Assembly (NCBI GenBank): GCA_942492225.1
Contig: CALODS010000004.1
Coordinates: 60,530 to 124,529, forward strand
DNA: 64,000 bases
Direction of reading: 5' to 3'
DNA from: JAFGTX01 sp942492225
GTDB lineage: Bacteria; Bacillota; Clostridia; Peptostreptococcales; Acidaminobacteraceae
Of this stretch, positions 63,647 to 64,000 are shown piece by piece. The notes below the pieces were generated by a model. The model was not told the DNA's origin and did no database searches. It was given only the letters and a program-made list of their open reading frames with translations. Numbering within the stretch: the first letter of the stretch is position 1; every line of letters begins with the position of its first letter. A program made the translations under genes and the position numbers.

Positions 63647-64000
63647 ATGAAGTTACGACAAACTTTAGCCGCTCATCTATTGAGCATCTTATTGATAGGG
63701 TTAATTTTTATTGGATGGACTGTTTCAACAGCATTACATGAATTGAATAATCAGGGGGACGATAATAGCTTTATTTCATCAACATTGAAAGTTGAAAGAG
63801 CTATTGACATATTTCAACGTGAAATTTTGAATAGCTATAATAATGATATCAAGCTACAAAGTGGACAACTTGCAATAATGAAGTCAGAGTTTCAATCATA
63901 TAAAGAAAAAATTATATCGGATTCAGAATACAAGGATGAACGTGTGATACAAGACCATCTATCTACATTTGAATCAACATTAAGTAGCATGGAAAAGAAT
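63647..64000 (+). CDS. Membrane sensor protein, N-terminal part (cut by window end)
   Basis: From the ATG at 63647 (site AAAGGTGA) the frame is open to the last base, 118 codons, and has no stop. The N-terminus MKLRQTLAAHLLSILLIGLIFIGW is an anchor helix, followed by a helical, probably extracellular region (ERAIDIFQREILNSYNNDIKL, FESTLSSMEKN) like the ligand-binding part of chemoreceptors or sensor kinases. The signalling domain lies outside, so the type cannot be named. A -10-like TATAAT at 63580-63585 lies upstream with a weak -35. Confidence 0.7.
   Translation, partial: MKLRQTLAAHLLSILLIGLIFIGWTVSTALHELNNQGDDNSFISSTLKVERAIDIFQREILNSYNNDIKLQSGQLAIMKSEFQSYKEKIISDSEYKDERVIQDHLSTFESTLSSMEKN

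Noticed and set aside
1..64000. CRISPR array, prophage, transposon or tRNA gene
   Set aside because: No regularly spaced repeats with unique spacers, no transposase or integrase, no terminal repeats and no cloverleaf were seen. The only tandem repeats are the four 8-bp boxes at 58481-58530, which fit regulator sites.

Overview
The window is AT-rich, gene-dense DNA that looks like a low-GC Gram-positive anaerobe of the Clostridia type. The reasons are strong AGGAGG-type ribosome binding sites, lipobox signal peptides, intrinsic terminators after most transcription units, Fur-controlled flavodoxin, a rubrerythrin-like protein, a clostripain-family peptidase, an H-NOX chemoreceptor and Firmicutes-style LacI, TetR and OmpR regulators. 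I cannot place it more precisely. No tRNA, rRNA, CRISPR array, insertion sequence or phage module is visible, so this reads as ordinary chromosome.

Layout. 1-5220 (+): leucyl aminopeptidase (cut by the left edge), an orphan amino-acid-type binding protein, ndk, mutY and a membrane-anchored EEP-fold hydrolase. 5266-8911: a degenerate HD-GYP protein, a lipoprotein, a cytochrome b5-like lipoprotein with a Fur-like site, and a Fur-controlled DUF3793-flavodoxin pair. 9090-13339 (+): a MacAB-like ABC efflux set. 13377-16653 (-): a Cache-type histidine kinase with a REC-DUF3369-HD-GYP response regulator. 16834-22426 (+): a TetR-controlled RND efflux operon and an unknown protein.

22629-36310 (+) is a complete maltodextrin operon: LacI, MalK-like ATPase, binding protein, two permeases, GH31 alpha-glucosidase, 4-alpha-glucanotransferase, glucan phosphorylase, glucokinase and glucose-6-phosphate isomerase. 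It would import maltodextrins and feed them into glycolysis. Its promoter carries a tandem LacI operator. The last gene (pgi) is frameshifted.

36685-46675 (+): an intact HD-GYP protein, an osmoprotectant ABC operon whose binding-protein and ATPase genes are riddled with small indels, a diguanylate cyclase, an ABC-F protein, an H-NOX chemoreceptor with all key heme-pocket residues, MogA and a DUF1904 protein. 46819-51565 (-): an iron/phosphonate-type importer operon ending in a PP2C-like phosphatase gene. 51706-58402 (-): a second RND efflux operon that carries its own two-component system. It diverges from a PlsY-like gene across a set of 11-bp-spaced TTCTAAAG repeats. 59359-64000: clostripain-like peptidase, a frameshifted EamA transporter, a membrane-anchored protein resembling a NERD domain without catalytic residues, a rubrerythrin-like protein whose last codons form the terminator, and the start of a membrane sensor cut by the right edge.

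Most unusual signals: two genes whose Shine-Dalgarno sequence lies too far upstream but would be brought to about 8 nt from the start by an intervening hairpin (mutY and the MacB-like permease); the indel burst in the osmoprotectant genes; the O2-type H-NOX pocket; and the RND/PlsY repeat array. All calls come from reading the sequence; no database search was run.
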